In this document: in pieces, positions 36,691 through 47,272 of the stretch
How positions within the stretch are numbered: position 1 is the first letter of the stretch
Layout: each line of letters begins with the position of its first letter
Assembly (NCBI GenBank): GCA_036873755.1
Contig: JAVTVY010045406.1
Location: forward strand, 124,001 to 188,000
Reading direction: 5' to 3'
DNA from: Hanleya hanleyi
Lineage: Eukaryota; Mollusca; Polyplacophora; Lepidopleurida; Hanleyidae
Length of the DNA: 64,000 nt
The notes under the pieces: model-generated
The model's input: the letters and a program-made list of their open reading frames with translations, nothing else
Database searches by the model: none
Told to the model about the DNA's origin: nothing
Made by a program: the position numbers and the translations under genes

Positions 36691-37030
36691 ACTTTGACAA
36701 GGTGTATTCTCTCGGATGACAGATAGCTGAGACAGTTTGGAACTGTTTTTGCTGGATGACAGTTTGCAGCGACAATTTGACCAGGTATATTCTGTTGGAC
36801 GACAGATTGCTGCGACAGTTTGAAACTGTTTTTCTTGGACGACAGATTGCGGCGAAACTTTGAAATCATTTTTCCTGAGCGACAGATTGCAGCGACACTT
36901 TGAGACGGTATATTCTCTCGGACGACAGATTGCTGCGACAGTTTGAAAATGTTTTTCCTAAGCGACAGATTGCTGCAACAGTTTAAAACCATTTTTCATG
37001 AGCGACAGATTACAGCGACACTTTGACAAT
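36690..37030 (+). repeat. 40-bp satellite family A, block 2
   Basis: Family A units (CGACAGATTGCTGCGACAGT) alternating with TATATTCTCTCGGACGACAG spacers. It passes directly into family B at GACAATGGACTTCACATACA. Confidence 0.75.
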
Positions 37031-37957
37031 GGACTTCACATACATTCCTCCCGAACACCACTTTGACAATCAACTTCACTTACATTCCTCCCTAACACCG
37101 CTTTGACACTCGATTTGACATACATTCCTCCCTAACACCGCTTTGACAGTCGACTTCACATACATTCCTCCCTAAAACCGCTTTGACACTCGACTCCATG
37201 TAAATTCCTCCCTAACCTGATAGTTATGAAGCATGCCTAACCCTAAGTCCTAATCCCGCTTTGACACTCGACCTCAAATACATTCCTCCCTAACACCGCT
37301 TTGAAACTAGACTTCACGTACATTCCTCCCTAACACCACTTTGACAGTCGACTTCACATACATTCCTCCCTAACACCGCCTTGACAATCGACTTCACATA
37401 CATTCCTCCCTAACACCGCTTTGACAGTCGACTTCACATAGATTCCTCCCTAACACCGCTTTGACATTCGACTTCACATACAGTCCTCCCTAACACCGTT
37501 TTGACACTCGACTTCACATACATTCCTCCCGAACACCGCCTTGACACTCGACTTCACACACATTCCTCCCTAACTCTGGTTGACACTCGACTCCACATAC
37601 ATTCCTCCCTAACACCGCTTTGACACTCAACTCCATGTACATTCCTCCCTAACACCGCTTTGACATTCGAGGAAACATACATTCCTCCCTAACACTGGTT
37701 GACACTCGACTTCACGTACATTCCTCCCTAACACCGGTTTGACATTCGACTAAACATATATTCCTCCATGACATGCTTTGACACTCGATTGCACGTACAT
37801 TTTTCCCTCACACTGCTTTGACACTGCACTTCAGATATATTCCTTCGTAACAGTGCTTCGAAACTCAAGTTCACGCCCACTCCTGCCGAACACCCAGCTT
37901 CGACATTAGCCTAGTTACGCTTTGGTGGAGAAATTATCTGACTTTTATAGCTGAAAT

Positions 37958-38288
37958 GCTGTGATTGGATTATTAAAGGGATGACCATATCACTTAGAAG
38001 CTGAGAATATGTTTGTCACTAAATGAACTGTTCGTTGGATTATGCAGCAATAAATCTGATGTGTAGGTTATTGATTTGATAATTTGTCAGTTTGTACATT
38101 GAGAGTTCAGAGGTACATTGTAGGTTCCGCGAAATGTTCCTGAAATCTACTTTTGAGTGTTAAAATGCTGTAGGGCGATTCCGGCGTTACTCGGCCACCG
38201 AGGGCCCCACATATGATTACAAGAAAGAGTAGCAAAATATCGACTCAGTGTTGGAATATGTAGGATGGGTAAAAGTGTCGCAGACACT
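37958..38288 (+). repeat. 330-bp non-satellite block, copy 2
   Basis: Near-identical to 36361-36690, 1597 bp further on. The distance reflects a segmental tandem duplication of block, family A and family B units. Confidence 0.8.
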
Positions 38289-38630
38289 TTGACAAGGTGT
38301 ATTCTCTCGGATGACAGATAGCTGAGACAGTTTGGAACTGTTTTTGCTGGACGACAGTTTGCAGCGACACTTTGACCAGGTATATTCTGTTGGACGACAG
38401 ATTGCTGCGACAGTTTGAAACTGTTTTTCTTGGACGACAGATTGCTGCGAAACTTCGAAATCATTTTTCCTGAGCGACAGATTGCAGCGACACTTTGAGA
38501 CGGTATATTCTCTCGGACGACAGATTGCTGCGACAGTTTGAAACTGTTTTTCCTGAGCGACAGATTGCTGCAACAGTTTAAAACCATTTTTCATGAGCGA
38601 CAGATTACAGCGACACTTTGACAATGGACT
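38288..38630 (+). repeat. 40-bp satellite family A, block 3
   Basis: Nearly the same as block 2 with a few substitutions. The frame at 38147-38587 minus is a translation of the repeat and block. Confidence 0.75.
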
Positions 38631-40607
38631 TCACATACATTCCTCACGAACACCACTTTGACAATCAACTTCACTTACATTCCTCCCTAACACCGCTTTG
38701 ACACTCGATTTGACATACATTCCTCCCTAACACCGCTTTGACAGTCGACTTCACATACATTCCTCCCTAAAACCGCTTTGACACTCAACTTCACATACAT
38801 TCCTACCTAACACCTCTTTGACACTCGACTCCATGTACATTCCTCCCTAACCTGATAGTTATGAAGCATGCCTAACCCTAAGTCCTAATCCCGCTTTGAC
38901 ACTCGACCTCAAATACATTCCTCCCTAACACCGCTTTGAAACTAGACTTCACGTACATTCCTCCCTAACACCACTTTGACAGTCGACTTCACATACATTC
39001 CTCCCTAACACCGCCTTGACAATCGACTTCACATACATTCCTCCCTAACACCGCTTTGATAGTCGACTTCACATAGATTCCTCCCTAACACCGCTTTGAC
39101 ATTCGACTTCACATACAGTCCTCCCTAACACCGTTTTGACACTCGACTTCACATACATTCCTCCCGAACACCGCCTTGACACTCGACTTCACACACATTC
39201 CTCCCTAACACCGCTTTGACATTCGAGGAAACATACATTCCTCCCTAACACTGGTTGACACTTGACTTCACGTACAGCTTCGACATTAGCCTAGTTACGC
39301 TTTGGTGGAGAAATTATCTGACTTCTATAGCTGAAATGACCCTAAACCTGATAGTTATGAAGCATACCTAACCCTAAGTCCTTATCCCGCTTTGACACTC
39401 GACTTCACATGCATTCCTCCCGAACACCACTTTGACAATCAACTTCACTTATATTCCTCCCTAACACCGCTTTGACACTCGATTTGACATACATTCCTCC
39501 CTAACATCGCTTTGACAGTCGATTTCACATACATTCCTCCCTAAAACCGCTTTGACACTCAACTTCACATACATTCCTCCCTAACACCTCTTTGACACTC
39601 GACTCCATGTACATTCCTCCCTAACCTGATAGTTATGAAGCATACCTAACCCTAAGTCCTAATCCCGCTTTGACACTCGACCTCAAATACATTGCTCCCT
39701 AACAGCGCTTTGAAACTAGACTTCACGTACATTCCTCCCTAACACCACTTTGACAGTCGACTTCACATACATTCGTCCCTAACACCGCCTTGACAATCGA
39801 CTTCACATACATTCCTCCCTAACACCGCTTTGACAGTCGACTTCACATAGATTCCTCCCTAACATCGCTTTGACATTCGACTTCACATACAGTCCTCCCT
39901 AACACCGCTTTGGCACTCGACTTCACATACATTCCTCCCGAACACCGCCTTGACACTCGACTTCACACACATTCCTCCCTAACTCTGCTTGACACTCGAC
40001 TCCAAATACATTCCTCCCTAACACCGCTTTGACACTCAACTCCATGTACATTCCTCCCTAACACCGCTTTAACATTCGAGGAAACATACATTCCTCCCTA
40101 ACACTGGTTGACACTTGACTTCACGTACAGCTTCGACATTAGCCTGGTTACGCTTTGGTGGAGAAATTATCTGACTTCTATAGCTGAAATGACCCTAAAC
40201 CTGATAGTTATGAAGCATACCTAACCCTAAGTCCTAATCCCGCTTTGACACTCGACTTCACATATATTCCTCCCTAACACCGCTTTGACACTCGACTCCA
40301 TGTACACCGCTTTGACACTATACTTCACATACATTCCTCTCTAACACTGGTTGACACTCGACTTTACGTACATTCCTCCCTAACACTGGTTTGACATTCG
40401 ACTAAACATATATTCCTCCATGACATGCTTTGACACTCGATTGCACGTACATTTTTCCCTAACACTGCTTTGACACTGCACTTCAGATATATTCCTTCGT
40501 AACAGTGCTTCGAAACTCAAGTTCACGCCCACTCCTGCCGAACACCCAGCTTCGACATTAGCCTAGTTACGCTTTGGTGGAGAAATTATCTGACTTCTAT
40601 AGCTGAA

Positions 40608-40935
40608 ATGCTGTGATTGGATTATTAAAGGGATGACCATATCACTTAGAAGTTGAGAATATTTTTGTCACTAAATGAACTGTTCGTTGGATTATGCAGC
40701 AATAAATCTGATGTGTAGGTTATTGATTTGATAATTTGTCAGTTTGTACATTGAGAGTTCAGAGGTACATTGTAGTTTCCGCGAAATGTTCCTGAAATCT
40801 GTACTTTTCAGTGTTAAAATACTGTAGGGCGATTCCGGCGTTACTCGGCCACCGAGGGCCCCTCATATGATTACAAGAAAGAGTAGCAAAATATCGACTC
40901 AGTGTTGGAATATGTAGGATGGGTAAAAGTGTCGC
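40608..40935 (+). repeat. 330-bp non-satellite block, copy 3
   Basis: Third near-identical copy, again directly after a connector and before family A repeats. Confidence 0.8.
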
Positions 40936-41650
40936 AGGCACTTTGACAAGGTGTATTCTCTCGGATGACAGATAGCTGAGACAGTTTGGAACTGTTTTTG
41001 CTGGACGACAGTTTGCAGCGACACTTTGACCGGGTATATTCTGTTGGACGACAGATTGCTGCGACAGTTGGAAACTGTTTTTCTTGGACGACAGATTGCT
41101 GCGAAACTTTGAAATCATTTTTCCTGAGCGACAGATTGCAGCGACACTTTGAGACGGTATATTCTCTCGGACGACAAATTGCTGCGACAGTTTGAAACTG
41201 TTTTTCCTCAGCGACAGATTGCTGCAACAGTTTAAAACCATTTTTCATGAGCGACAGATTACAGCAACACTTTGACAATGTGTATTCTCTCGGACGACAG
41301 ATTGCTGCGACAGTTTAAAACCGTTTTTCCTGAGCGACAGTTTGCAGCGATACTTTGACTGGGTATCTTCTGTTTGGAGATGGATTGGACATGCGAACAC
41401 TGGCACCTTACTACACCTCTCAAACCTGACCGATTTTCTTGTAACACTTCCTATAAATGAAAACTGTTGATAGGGAAATGGAGAAATGTGAATTGACATG
41501 CTATATTCTGTCGGACAGTTCGAAACGGTTTTTCCTGTGTGACAGTTTGCAGTGACACATTGACACCATTTTTCCTGACCGACAGATTGCAGCGACACTT
41601 TGAAACTGTTTTTCTTGGACGGCAGATTGATGCGACAGTTTGAAACCATT
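40935..41650 (+). repeat. 40-bp satellite family A, block 4 (longest)
   Basis: Family A units running longer than in blocks 2 and 3. The second half (41280-41650) is a close match to block 1 at 16260-16650, including its internal single-copy stretch. Block 4 therefore looks like a join of the two types. Confidence 0.75.
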
Positions 41651-44273
41651 CCTTCCTAACACCGCTTTGACACTTGACTTCACGTACATTCCTCTCTAAC
41701 ACTGCTTTGACAGTCGACTTCACATACATTCCTCCCTAACACCGCTTTGACTCTGACTTCACATACATTCCTCCCTAACACCGCTTTGACACTCGATTTC
41801 ACATACATTCCTCCCTAACACCGATTTGACACTCGACTTCACATACATTCCTCCCTAACACAGCTTTGACATTCGACTTCACATACATTCCTCCCTAACG
41901 CCGCTTTGACACTCGAATTCACATACATTCCTCCCTAACACCGCTTTGACACTCGACTTCACATACATTCCTCCCTAACACTGGTTGACACTCGACTTCA
42001 CTACAATCCCCCGTCACACCGCATTGACACTCGACCCCATGTACATTCCTCCCTAACACCGCTTTGACATTCAACTAAACATACTCGCCTTCAAGTACAT
42101 TTCTCCCTAACAGCGCTTTCACATTCAACTTCACGTACATTCCTCCCTTACACCGCTTTGACATTCGACTTCCCATAATGTCCTCCCTAACACCGCTTTG
42201 ACACTCGACTTCACATACATTCCTCCCTAACACTGCCTTGACACTCGACTTGACATACATTCTTCGCTAACACTGGTTGACACTTGACTTCACGTATATT
42301 CCTCCCTAACACTGGTTGACACTCGACTTCACGTACATTCCTCCCTAACACCGCTTTGACACTCGACTCCATGTATACCGCTTTGACACTCTACTTCACG
42401 TACATTCCTCCCTAACACTGGTTGACACTCGACCCCACGTACATTCCTCCCTAACACCGCTTTGACACTCAACTCCATGTACATACCTCCCTAACACCGC
42501 TTTGCCATTCGAGTAAACATACATTCCTCCCCAACACTGGTTGACACTCGACTTCACGTACAGCTTTGACATTAGCCTAGTTACGCTTTGGTGGAGAAAT
42601 TATCTGACTTCTATATCTGAAATGACCCTCAACCTGATAGTTATGAAGCATACCTAACCCTAAGTCCTAATCCCGCTTTGACACTCGACCTGACATACAT
42701 TCCTCCCTAACACCGCTTTGACACTCGGCTTCACGTACATTTCTCCCTAACACTGCTTTGACAGTCGAATTCACATAAATTCCTCCCTAACACCGCTTTG
42801 ACATTCGACTTCACATACATTCCTCCCTAACACCGCTTTGACACTCGACTCCATGTACATTCCTCCCTAACACTGGTTGACACTCGACTTCAGGTAGATT
42901 CCTCCCTAACACTGCTTTGACACTCGCCTCCATGAACATTCCTCCCTAACACCGCTTTGACATTCAACTAAACATACATTCCTCCCTTACACTGGTTGAC
43001 ACTCGAATTCACGTGCATTCCTCAACACCGCTTTGACACTGAACTAAACATACATTCCTCCAGAAGAATGCTTTGACATTCGACTTCACGTACATCCTCC
43101 CTAACAATTTGACATTCGACTTCACATACATTCTGCGACACTGCTTTGACACACAGCTAAACATACATTCCTCCCTAATACAGCTTTGCCACTCGATTGC
43201 ACGTACATTTTTCCTTAACACCGCTTTGACACTGCACTTCAGATATATTCCTTCCTAACAGTGGTTTGAAACAACTTCACGCACACTCATGCCGAACACC
43301 CTGCTTCGACATTACCCCAGTTACGGTTTGGTGGAGAAATTATCTGACTTCTATAGCTGAAATGACCCTGAACCTGATAGTTATGAAGCATACCTAACCC
43401 TAAGTCCTAATTCCGCTTTGACACTGGACTTCACATACATTCCTCCCGAACACCACTTTGACAATCAACTTCACTTACATTCCTCCCTAAGACCGCTTTG
43501 ACACTCGATTTCACATACATTCCTCCCTAACACCGCTTTGACAGTCGACTTCACATATATTCCTCCGCAACACCTCTTTGACACTCGACTTCACGTACAT
43601 TCCTCCCTAACACCGCTTTGACAGTGGACTTCAAATACATTCCTCCCTAACACCGCTTTGACATTCGAGGAAACATACATTCCTCCCTAACACTGGTCGA
43701 CACTTGACTTCACGTACAGCTTCGACATTAGCCTAGTTACGTTTTGGTGGAGAAATTATCTGATTTCTATAGCTGAAATGACCCTAAACCTGATAGTTAT
43801 GAAGCATACCTAACCCTAAGTCCTAATCCCGCTTTGACACTCAACTTCACATACATTCCTCCCTAACACCGCTTTGACACTCGACTTCACATACATTCCT
43901 CCCTAACACCGCTTTGACATTCGACTAAACATACATTCCTCCCACTTTGACACTCGACTCCATGTACAACGCTTTGACACTATACTTCACGTACATTCCT
44001 CCCTAACACTGGTTGACACTCGACTTCACGTACATTCCTCCCCAACACCGGTTTGACATTCGACTAAACATATATTCCTCCCTGACATGCTTTGACACTC
44101 GATTGCACGTACATTTTTCCCTAACACCGCTTTGACACTGCACTTCAAATATATTCCTTCGTAACAGTGCTTCGAAACTCAAGTTCACGCACACTCAAGC
44201 CGAACACCCAGCTTCGACATTAGCCTAGTTACGCTTTGGTGGAGAAATTATCTGACTTCTATAGCTGAAATGC

Positions 44274-44602
44274 TGTGATTGGATTATTAAAGGGATGACC
44301 ATATCACTTAGAAGTTGAGAATATGTTTGTCACTGAATGAACTGTTCATTGGATTATGCAGCAATAAATCTGTTGTGTAGGTTATTGATTTGATAATTTG
44401 TCAGTTTGTACATTGAGAGTTCAGAGGTACATTGTAGGTTCCGCGAAATGTTCCTGAAATCTGTACTTTTCAGTGTTAAATTGCTGTAGGGCGATTCCGG
44501 CGTTACTTACTCGGCCACCGAGGGCCCCTCATATGATTACAAGAAAGAGTAGCAAAATATCGACTCAGTGTTGGAATATGTAGGATGGGTAAAAGTGTCG
44601 CA
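44274..44602 (+). repeat. 330-bp non-satellite block, copy 4 at the array edge
   Basis: The fourth copy is slightly more diverged, with a 4-bp TTAC duplication near 44507 (GTTACTTACTCGG). After it the family A units switch to the opposite strand. Confidence 0.8.
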
Positions 44603-44945
44603 GCAATGTGTCGTCCAGCAGAATATACCTTGTCAAAGTGTCGCTGGAAACTGTCGCCAAAGAAAAAGAGGTTCAAACTGTCGCAGCAATCCGTCGTGCA
44701 GGAAAACTATTTCAAACTGTCGCAGCAATCTGTCATCCAGTAAAATATGCCTTGTCAAAGCGTCGCTGCAAACTGTCGCTCAGGAAAAATAGTTCCAAAC
44801 TGCTGCATCAATCTGTCGTCTGGCAGAATATATCATTTTGTATTGTTGGGGGGGGGGCCCATCATACATTCATGATGAACAGTTTCAAAGTATCGCTGCA
44901 ATCTGTCGTCCGCCAGAATATACCTTGTCAAAGTGTCTCACAGGG
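44603..44945 (-). repeat. 40-bp satellite family A in inverted orientation
   Basis: Units read as CTGTCGCAGCAATCTGTCGT on the plus strand, the reverse complement of blocks 1-4. They are interrupted by TTTTGTATTGTTGGGGGGG near 44835, which recurs at 44994-45011. This is the right edge of the satellite domain. Confidence 0.7.
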
Positions 44946-46319
44946 AAAAGAAAGCTCAACTCAGACCCATTCACTACCCTTATAATCGTTTCCTTTTGTA
45001 TTGTTGGGGGGGCCATTATCCGTTTCGTGATCTCTTACATGGAAGACGCACCCAGTGGCGAGACAAATCTGGGACACTCACTGACCTCTGTGGGTCTGCA
45101 TGCAGTGTTCTATCCCAGTAATACAGATTTTTGGATCGATGATTCAGTAATAAAGATACAATGTTACAAATACTCGTTACATTTTTTTATATATTATACT
45201 CACTGGTATGGATGAAACCGCCTTTGAGAGAGGGGAAGTTGTGGAGTCACTGGGTATAGCCTGCAGTACCGTAGCTAGTTCCGCATTATTGGTGTGGACT
45301 ACTGATCCACTGGTAATTACAAAACTAGCCACACTAGCAAATACTTGAAACCAATAGGAAGGCTGAAGCGTATCAATTCAATTCAATCAATTCAATTCAA
45401 GTTTATTGCTCAACTTTTGAAAAAACAAAGTATGGCAAAACATAAATCACAGACAATGAACAAAGAAGTTATTTCGAAGTTTCGAAGTTAACAGGCTGGA
45501 CCAGTGATCCACACTAAGCCAAGCTCTGAGGAACGGTGAGCCTGTAGCGAGAAATGCAGGGACAAAGCTATAGCTGGCTCAATGTAGTGCTCAACTTTGT
45601 CGGCTATTGTGAGGGCTAGTGTTTTTGTTTTTTGTTTTGCTGAATATGGATTAATTTTTTTTGCCTATTCGTCATGTAAGGAAAACACAATAAGTGGGTA
45701 CATGTAGGGAACCTCGTTAAACCTGGAAAATCTACCCAACAAGGTTTGAAGATCCTTACGGCTTCGGGATCAGATCTCGTACACTTTAAACGGTTTATTT
45801 CAATTTTATATAAAAGTAATTTCTTGAGAGACACAAAAACTGACCTGGTTAGTGCTGGGATCAAGACCCTTCGCTGGGAGGAGTTTCGCGGGTTACGTGA
45901 CCTTTCCCTGCACGTGCGGGAGCAGCTATTAACTCGACTTTTTAGGTACCTCTAATCCACGAGAGAGAGCAATTCTCGTACAGCAGAAAGTCGCAAATGT
46001 ATGCTGAATTGTTGTAAATATCATCGCTCATGCACTTAAAAAATTTATTTGTGTAGTTTTTTGTGCGCCCCGTGTCGCATGACATAAATACAGCTGTCGA
46101 AATGGGATTGTCGTCTGGCTTTCGTGGAATGAATATGATGGTCATCAATCATGTTGCCTATACTGGTTGGCGATAAAATGGACTTCCCGTGTGATGGAAA
46201 CCAGAAGTAAGTATGACCCGGAAAACAATTAAAAAAAAAATACTTCCAATCATACCAAGAAGTAGAAATTTTGACAGACAAATTAAACTTCACCCCCGCA
46301 CATATGCAATCCACATAGA
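44946..46319. other. No recognisable gene
   Basis: Mostly unique sequence apart from a LINE-like tail at 45373-45480. Frames at 44838-45215, 45616-45864 and 45746-45955 show no recognisable domain and overlap each other on both strands. Confidence 0.45.
45373..45480 (-). mobile_element. Possible non-LTR retroelement 3' tail
   Basis: Read on the minus strand it has an AATAAACTTGAATTGAATTG motif ending in short repeated ATTGA units. This is typical of the 3' ends of CR1-like LINEs or their SINEs in invertebrates. No reverse transcriptase frame is attached, so it would be a short truncated copy. Confidence 0.35.
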
Positions 46320-46510
46320 AAGTCACCACGTGCTCTGAACGCGCGCACGTGCGAGGTGTACGAGATTTGATCTGTACGAGATTCGATCCCAAGCCCGTAC
46401 ATGACGAACTTCCCATTTTTACCTGCGGCACGCAGGTCTACGGGAGGCTCGCGTTGTTGTTCTTGTTGTTGTTCTTGTTCTTGTGACTTTTTGAAATGCG
46501 CATGCGCTAA
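46320..46510 (+). promoter_or_regulatory. CpG-bearing stretch with E-box and NRF1-like sites
   Basis: It contains CCACGTGC near 46326, GCGCGCACGTGCG near 46340, a TTG/TTC-rich run (46454-46483) and a perfect NRF1-like TGCGCATGCGC at 46497-46507. This could be a host promoter, but no convincing gene starts nearby in the window. Confidence 0.25.
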
Positions 46511-46649
46511 GAGAGTGTGATCTCTGCCACACTTTTCTTTTCAACCTCCGATCTCACATGACAATACTATCTTCAAGCGCGTTTGAATTCATTTGCAACT
46601 ATATTCGGTGGAATGAATTATTGCTTCGTTAATTATTATATATGAGAAT

Positions 46650-47085
46650 AGTGTGAATAACGTCAAAGGACCTACGAAGTAGGGTAGGCGTTAGGACTCC
46701 GACACGCACTGAACTCTTGGACCCCCAGTTGAAATCCTGCCAATATTAAGATGGGCACGGCCCAAGTTAGAATCACCAGTGATTTTAATCAAAAATCCCC
46801 AGCAATTTTCATCAAAAGTAGGTCCACTCGAAACATGCTGGCAACAGTCCCATAATGCACCTTCATTCCCAGTGTGAATAACGTCAGAGGACCTACGAAG
46901 TAGGGTATGCATTAGGACTCAGACACGCACTGAACTCTTGGACCCCCAGTTGAAATCCTGCCAATTTTAAGATGGGCACGGCCCAAGTTAGAATCACCAG
47001 TGATTTTAATCAAAAATCCCCAGAAATTTTCATCAAAAGTAGGTCCACTCGAAACATGCTGGCAACAGTCCCCTGATGCACTTTA
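46650..47085 (+). mobile_element. tRNA-like SINE, two tandem copies (222-bp spacing)
   Basis: Two near-identical copies begin at about 46651 and 46873 (GTGTGAATAACGTC). Each contains GTTAGGACTC (A-box side) and CAGTTGAAATCCTGCC (B-box side) at a spacing like that of a tRNA gene, most like tRNA-Glu by eye. The body continues into TTTTAATCAAAAATCCCCAG and ends near CAACAGTCCC. A tRNA-derived SINE is the best guess; a plain tandem duplication is the alternative. Confidence 0.45.
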
Positions 47086-47204
47086 ATGCTAAAAATCAAG
47101 GTTCTAATATCAACAGTAACACTCAAATATAACATATCTCTCAGATATAACATATATATAAATATTAATATTCATGTCACTGTTCCATTTTTTCTCTAGT
47201 TGTA

Positions 47205-47272
47205 TTCCTCTTAAAATGTTGTACTCTGCCTTTGACTGGTGTTTGTACAATAAAATCTTGAATCTTGAATGA
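47205..47272 (+). mobile_element. Probable LINE 3' tail
   Basis: GTTTGTACAATAAAATCTTG followed by the repeat AATCTTGAATG is a common end of CR1/L2-type LINEs in invertebrates. No coding remnant is recognised upstream. Confidence 0.45.

Larger units (their letters stand above)
16650..44250 (+). repeat. 40-bp satellite family B array (about 27.6 kb) with higher-order repeats
   Basis: The basic unit is ACATTCCTCCCTAACACCGC followed by TTTGACACTCGACTTCACAT (40 bp). A variant with CACTGGTTGACACTCGAC is about 39 bp. Roughly thirty connectors of about 110 bp (AGTTACGCTTTGGTGGAGAA ... GATAGTTATGAAGCATACCT) divide the array into units of about 0.4-1.6 kb. There are two connector types: TAGCCTAGTTACGCTTTGG with GACTTCTATAG, and ACCCCAGTTACGGTTTGG with GACGTCTATAG. 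Unit variants (GATTGCACGTACATT, GATTAAACATATATTCC, GAGTAAACATACATTCC) recur in fixed order. Because 40 is not a multiple of 3, the open minus-strand frames of about 60 codons cycle through all frames and are not genes. Whether it is pericentromeric, subtelomeric or interstitial cannot be told. Confidence 0.9.

Noticed and set aside
16193..43258. Many 60-160-codon frames in the satellite domain, mostly minus strand
   Set aside because: The 40-bp unit shifts frame every copy, so the same peptide recurs in all three frames; no start context, promoter or non-repeat domain is present.
17200..43400. CCTAACCCTAAG strings in the connectors resembling telomere repeats (CCCTAA)
   Set aside because: Only about one and a half telomere units per connector, always in the same fixed sequence. 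This looks like chance similarity, not interstitial telomere arrays.
13993..44250. Possible CRISPR-like array because of regular 38-40-bp repeats
   Set aside because: Repeats are directly adjacent with no unique spacers and the context is eukaryotic. This is a satellite.
46375..46400. GATTCGATCCC as a tRNA B box
   Set aside because: No matching A box or foldable acceptor stem at the right distance was seen.
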